Part shown: one piece after another, positions 61,545 through 64,000 of the stretch | How positions within the stretch are numbered: position 1 is the first letter of the stretch | How the letters are laid out: each line of letters begins with the position of its first letter | From: an uncultured Ruminococcus sp. | GTDB taxonomy: Bacteria; Bacillota; Clostridia; Oscillospirales; Ruminococcaceae | Assembly: GCA_934463425.1 (NCBI GenBank) | Contig: CAKSJP010000003.1 | Span: 1-64,000 of the forward strand | Direction: 5' to 3' | Length of the DNA: 64,000 bases | Position numbers and translations under genes: made by a program | The notes under the pieces: model-generated | Seen by the model: only the letters and a program-made list of their open reading frames with translations | Databases searched by the model: none | What the model was told of the DNA's origin: nothing

Positions 61545-62993
61545 ATGAGTAATGTGAGAACGATCAATCTGAAAAATGCCTGCAAAGCGCTGGAACGCAG
61601 CGCAGACCAGGAAAGGCAGTGGAGACCGGCATTTCACCTGGCACCTATGACGGGCTGGCTTAATGACCCCAACGGGTTGTGCCAGTACGGAACAACACAT
61701 CATATTTTCTTTCAGTATTCGCCGTTTGATACAAAGCCGGGACTAAACTACTGGGGACATTATTCCACAGAGGATTTTGTGACCTATCAATATCACGAGC
61801 CGGGGCTATGCAGCGATGAAAAGTTTGACTGCCATGGCGTCTATTCTGGTTCTGCACTGGAGCAGGAAGAGAAGCTCTATGTGTTCTATACCGGAAATGT
61901 TCTGCAGCGGGATGACCCGGATTATGACTATATCACCGCCGGAAGAGAACACAATACCATCCGGGCAGAGAGCACAGATGGCATTCACTTTGAAAAGAAA
62001 ACTGTGCTGCTGTATAATCGGGACTATCCGGAAGATGTGACCTGCCACGTCCGCGATCCGAAGGTGTGGAAAGACGGAGACGGCTATACTATGGCGCTGG
62101 GCTCTCGCCGAAAGGATGACGTGGGAGAGATTCTGGTTTATCGTTCTGATGATCTGACGCAGTGGAAATTGGCGAATCGTGTGACTTCGGATACACCTTT
62201 CGGCTTTATGTGGGAATGTCCCGACTGTTTCATTCTGGACGGTGTACAGTTCCTTTCCTTTTCGCCTCAGGGTGTAGCAGCACAGGACTGGAAGTATCAT
62301 AACATTTACCAGAGCGGCTATTGCCGTCTGGACGGTGACCTTTATGGAACTAACCGATTGGATGCGTTCCAGGAGTTTGACCACGGATTTGACTTTTATG
62401 CGCCGCAGACCTATCTGGACAAGCAGGGCAGACGGATTCTTATTGGCTGGATGGGAATGCCGGACTGTGACTATGGTTATCCGGAACGGGAATACGGCTG
62501 GGCTAATATGCTGACGATTCCCAGAGTGCTGCATCAGCGGGATGGAAAAATCCTGCAGGAACCGCTTCCGGAGCTTCGGCAGCTGCGGGGACGGATGCGC
62601 TGCGGTCATGTCAGCGGCGAGACGACGTGGGAAAAGCTTTCTGTTTACGAGGCGGATATTCGCTTTACGGAAATTGACAGCGCAGAGGTATGCTTCGGCA
62701 CAGACGGTGTGATCTCTTGGAAAGACGGTTTTTTGACGCTGACACTTGGCGAGAGCGGATATAATCGTCCCATGCGGCAAGTGCCCTTGGAAAAACTGCG
62801 CCGGCTGCAGCTCTTTTGTGATGCATCTTCGATTGAGATCTTTGCCAATGACGGTGAGGCAGTGTTTACCTCCCGGTTTTATGCAAACGCAGCAAAGTCG
62901 AAGCTGACCATTTTGGCGGAGCATGCGGAAGCAGCCGTCTGGGAACTAAACTCCATTCGTATCCAAAACTTGTTTTCTGGACGGAAGCTATAG
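61545..62993 (+). CDS. scrB: Sucrose-6-phosphate hydrolase (GH32)
   Basis: A 482-residue GH32 enzyme cutting sucrose-6-phosphate into glucose-6-phosphate and fructose. The nucleophile lies in GWLNDPNGLCQY (about residues 35-46), the transition-state Asp in VRDPKVW (about 168-174), and the acid/base Glu in MWECPDCF (about 221-228). A C-terminal beta-sandwich follows (about 350-482). GGAGG lies before the ATG, 15 nt after scrA. Confidence 0.95.
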   Translation: MSNVRTINLKNACKALERSADQERQWRPAFHLAPMTGWLNDPNGLCQYGTTHHIFFQYSPFDTKPGLNYWGHYSTEDFVTYQYHEPGLCSDEKFDCHGVYSGSALEQEEKLYVFYTGNVLQRDDPDYDYITAGREHNTIRAESTDGIHFEKKTVLLYNRDYPEDVTCHVRDPKVWKDGDGYTMALGSRRKDDVGEILVYRSDDLTQWKLANRVTSDTPFGFMWECPDCFILDGVQFLSFSPQGVAAQDWKYHNIYQSGYCRLDGDLYGTNRLDAFQEFDHGFDFYAPQTYLDKQGRRILIGWMGMPDCDYGYPEREYGWANMLTIPRVLHQRDGKILQEPLPELRQLRGRMRCGHVSGETTWEKLSVYEADIRFTEIDSAEVCFGTDGVISWKDGFLTLTLGESGYNRPMRQVPLEKLRRLQLFCDASSIEIFANDGEAVFTSRFYANAAKSKLTILAEHAEAAVWELNSIRIQNLFSGRKL

Positions 62994-63092
62994 GGCAACA
63001 GTATGACGGGAAGCGGTGCAATCGCTTCTTATGCAGCGAAAGAGACGTTTGCTGTGCGGATGCGGAAGATACAGCAGAAAGGATGAGCGATC

Positions 63093-63605
63093 ATGGGAAT
63101 GTTTGATTTTTTGAAAAAAGGGAAAAAAGAAGAAACGCTGCCGGAAGCACCGGCAAATACACTGCTGGCAGTACAAAACGGAAAGATTATTCCGGTAGAA
63201 TCGCTGCCGGATCCGGTATTTGCAGAAAAGGTGCTGGGCGATGGTTATGCCATTGATCCTGCGGACGGAACTGTATTGTCTCCGGTTTCCGGCAAGATCG
63301 TGGATGTGCAGGATTCTCTTCACGCATACGGCATCGAGACTCCGGACGGTCTGGAGGTGCTGGTGCATATTGGCATCAATACCGTTTCACTGAATGGCGC
63401 TGGTTTTCGCACCAAGCACAAGGCAGGGGATCAGATCCGCGCCGGCGAACTGCTGGCAACGGTAAATCTGGATCTGCTGAAACAGAAAGATTTGCCGAAG
63501 TTTACGGTGGTGCTGATCACCAATATGGACGCTGTTCAGAAAATCCATCCGAATTATACCGATGCTGAAGCCGGAAAGACTGCGGCACTGACATATGACA
63601 AATAA
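63093..63605 (+). CDS. PTS EIIA, glucose/sucrose type (Crr-like)
   Basis: A 170-residue free-standing EIIA-Glc domain. Its phosphorylated His lies in VLVHIGINTVSLNG (about residue 91) and the partner His in GLxxxYG-type context precedes it. LSPVSGKIVDV and VLGDGYAIDPADG are family hallmarks. It resembles the EIIA domain at the end of ptsG and should hand phosphate from HPr to ScrA. A 99-nt gap after scrB holds no gene. Followed by a strong terminator. Confidence 0.93.
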   Translation: MGMFDFLKKGKKEETLPEAPANTLLAVQNGKIIPVESLPDPVFAEKVLGDGYAIDPADGTVLSPVSGKIVDVQDSLHAYGIETPDGLEVLVHIGINTVSLNGAGFRTKHKAGDQIRAGELLATVNLDLLKQKDLPKFTVVLITNMDAVQKIHPNYTDAEAGKTAALTYDK

Positions 63606-63692
63606 TCTGTGAAAAGGTACGCCAACAGAGTCAAAGGCGGCATCGTACAAAGCTGTGTGCGCGGTCTGCCTGAGGATTCTCATTCTATTCCA

Positions 63693-63736
63693 AAAAAGCG
63701 CCGGAACGTGTGTAAAAACCGTTCCGGCGCTTTTTG
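63693..63736. terminator. Bidirectional terminator between sucrose operon and spoIVA
   Basis: AAAAAGCGCCGGAACG and CGTTCCGGCGCTTTTT form a 16-bp stem with A and T runs. It ends the sucrose operon and, on the other strand, spoIVA. Confidence 0.93.
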
Positions 63737-63743
63737 CATGCGA

Positions 63744-64000
63744 TCAGAGAATAAAGCAGATCAGGCCGCTGCATCCCTCGTTGATGATGCGCTGCAGTGT
63801 TTCCTGAAGCTTTAACCTTGCATCCATGGGCATTTTGGAAAGCTTATTGTGCAGACCCTCGCCCACCAGTTCATGCAGAGATTTTCCGAAGATGTTCGAC
63901 GACCAGATCTTGGTGGGATCTTCCTCGAAGCCCTCCAATAAGTACATAACCAGCTCTTCGCTCTGCCGTTCTGTCCCGACAATAGGGCTGACGGTCGTGC
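63744..64000 (-). CDS. spoIVA: Stage IV sporulation protein A, C-terminal part (gene continues beyond the window)
   Basis: The last 85 or so codons of a gene running off the right edge. The reading includes SPIVGTERQSEELVMYLLEG, then KIWSSNIFGKSLHELVGEGL and the end KLQETLQRIINEGCSGLICFIL. This is the conserved C-terminal domain of SpoIVA, the ATPase that polymerises as the base of the spore coat and is anchored to the membrane by SpoVM (encoded at 57490). The GTPase-like N-terminal domain is outside the window. Confidence 0.95.
   Translation of the reverse strand, partial: TTVSPIVGTERQSEELVMYLLEGFEEDPTKIWSSNIFGKSLHELVGEGLHNKLSKMPMDARLKLQETLQRIINEGCSGLICFIL

Overview
The window looks like a chromosomal segment of a low-to-moderate GC, spore-forming Clostridia bacterium, most likely Ruminococcus or a close Oscillospiraceae relative. 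The evidence is a dockerin module, BspA-type leucine-rich-repeat surface proteins, SpoIVA/SpoVM/SpoIVFB sporulation genes, a T-box leader on valS, a fluoride riboswitch, and LPxTG/sortase anchoring. The genus is an inference; the Firmicutes/Clostridia assignment is well supported.

About 1-30200 is an accessory island. It opens with two related modules, each made of an AgrD-type autoinducing peptide gene followed by a very large secreted protein with thrombospondin-type-3 calcium repeats and a VWA domain. Module 1 (469-5855) has an orphan agrD, a 1469-residue protein ending in what looks like a polymorphic-toxin domain (toxin-44-like), a small membrane protein as immunity candidate, and the decayed 3' end of another gene. 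Module 2 (6011-10311) has agrD, agrB and a 1101-residue paralogue with the same trunk but a different C-terminus, then an LPxTG protein, an LRR-dockerin protein and a sortase (to 13566).

From 13800 to 21252 lies an element with a sigma-like regulator, an unusual hairpin-rich non-coding stretch, two tiny proteins, three consecutive serine-recombinase-type genes (the middle one without a catalytic domain) and an amidoligase/gamma-glutamylcyclotransferase cargo. From 21421 to 26846 a second module carries an HNH-like small protein, a 169-residue protein, a 1055-residue protein of unknown family and a tyrosine recombinase. Similar tandem TGTCGA repeats sit at the promoters at both ends. A Hachiman anti-phage system (hamA-hamB) follows at 27036-30036.

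From about 30300 the window is core-like. It holds a glucose PTS operon behind an antiterminator (licT/glcT-type gene, ptsG, ptsH, ppa, ptsI) and galE. Next come a CLC-type fluoride exporter under a fluoride riboswitch, a small operon with nfo, and greA-lysS. Then come T-box-valS-folC, cca, a Na/Pi cotransporter-like protein, a CNNM/CorC-type protein and an EF-G-like GTPase. A third agrD-agrB pair with its own promoter repeats lies at 56046-57162. It is followed by spoVM, a spoIVFA-like gene and spoIVFB, then a sucrose regulon (LacI-type regulator, two palindromic operators, PTS IIBC, sucrose-6-phosphate hydrolase, IIA). The window ends inside spoIVA on the minus strand.

The strongest leads are: (i) three 51-residue AgrD peptides, all with LytTR-like direct repeats at their promoters, two of them encoded immediately upstream of VWA/TSP3 toxin-like proteins and predicted to give the same five-residue ring; (ii) the unrecognised HNH/169-aa/1055-aa module; (iii) the hairpin-rich non-coding block in front of the recombinase operon. 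No rRNA, tRNA, CRISPR array or classical insertion sequence was seen.
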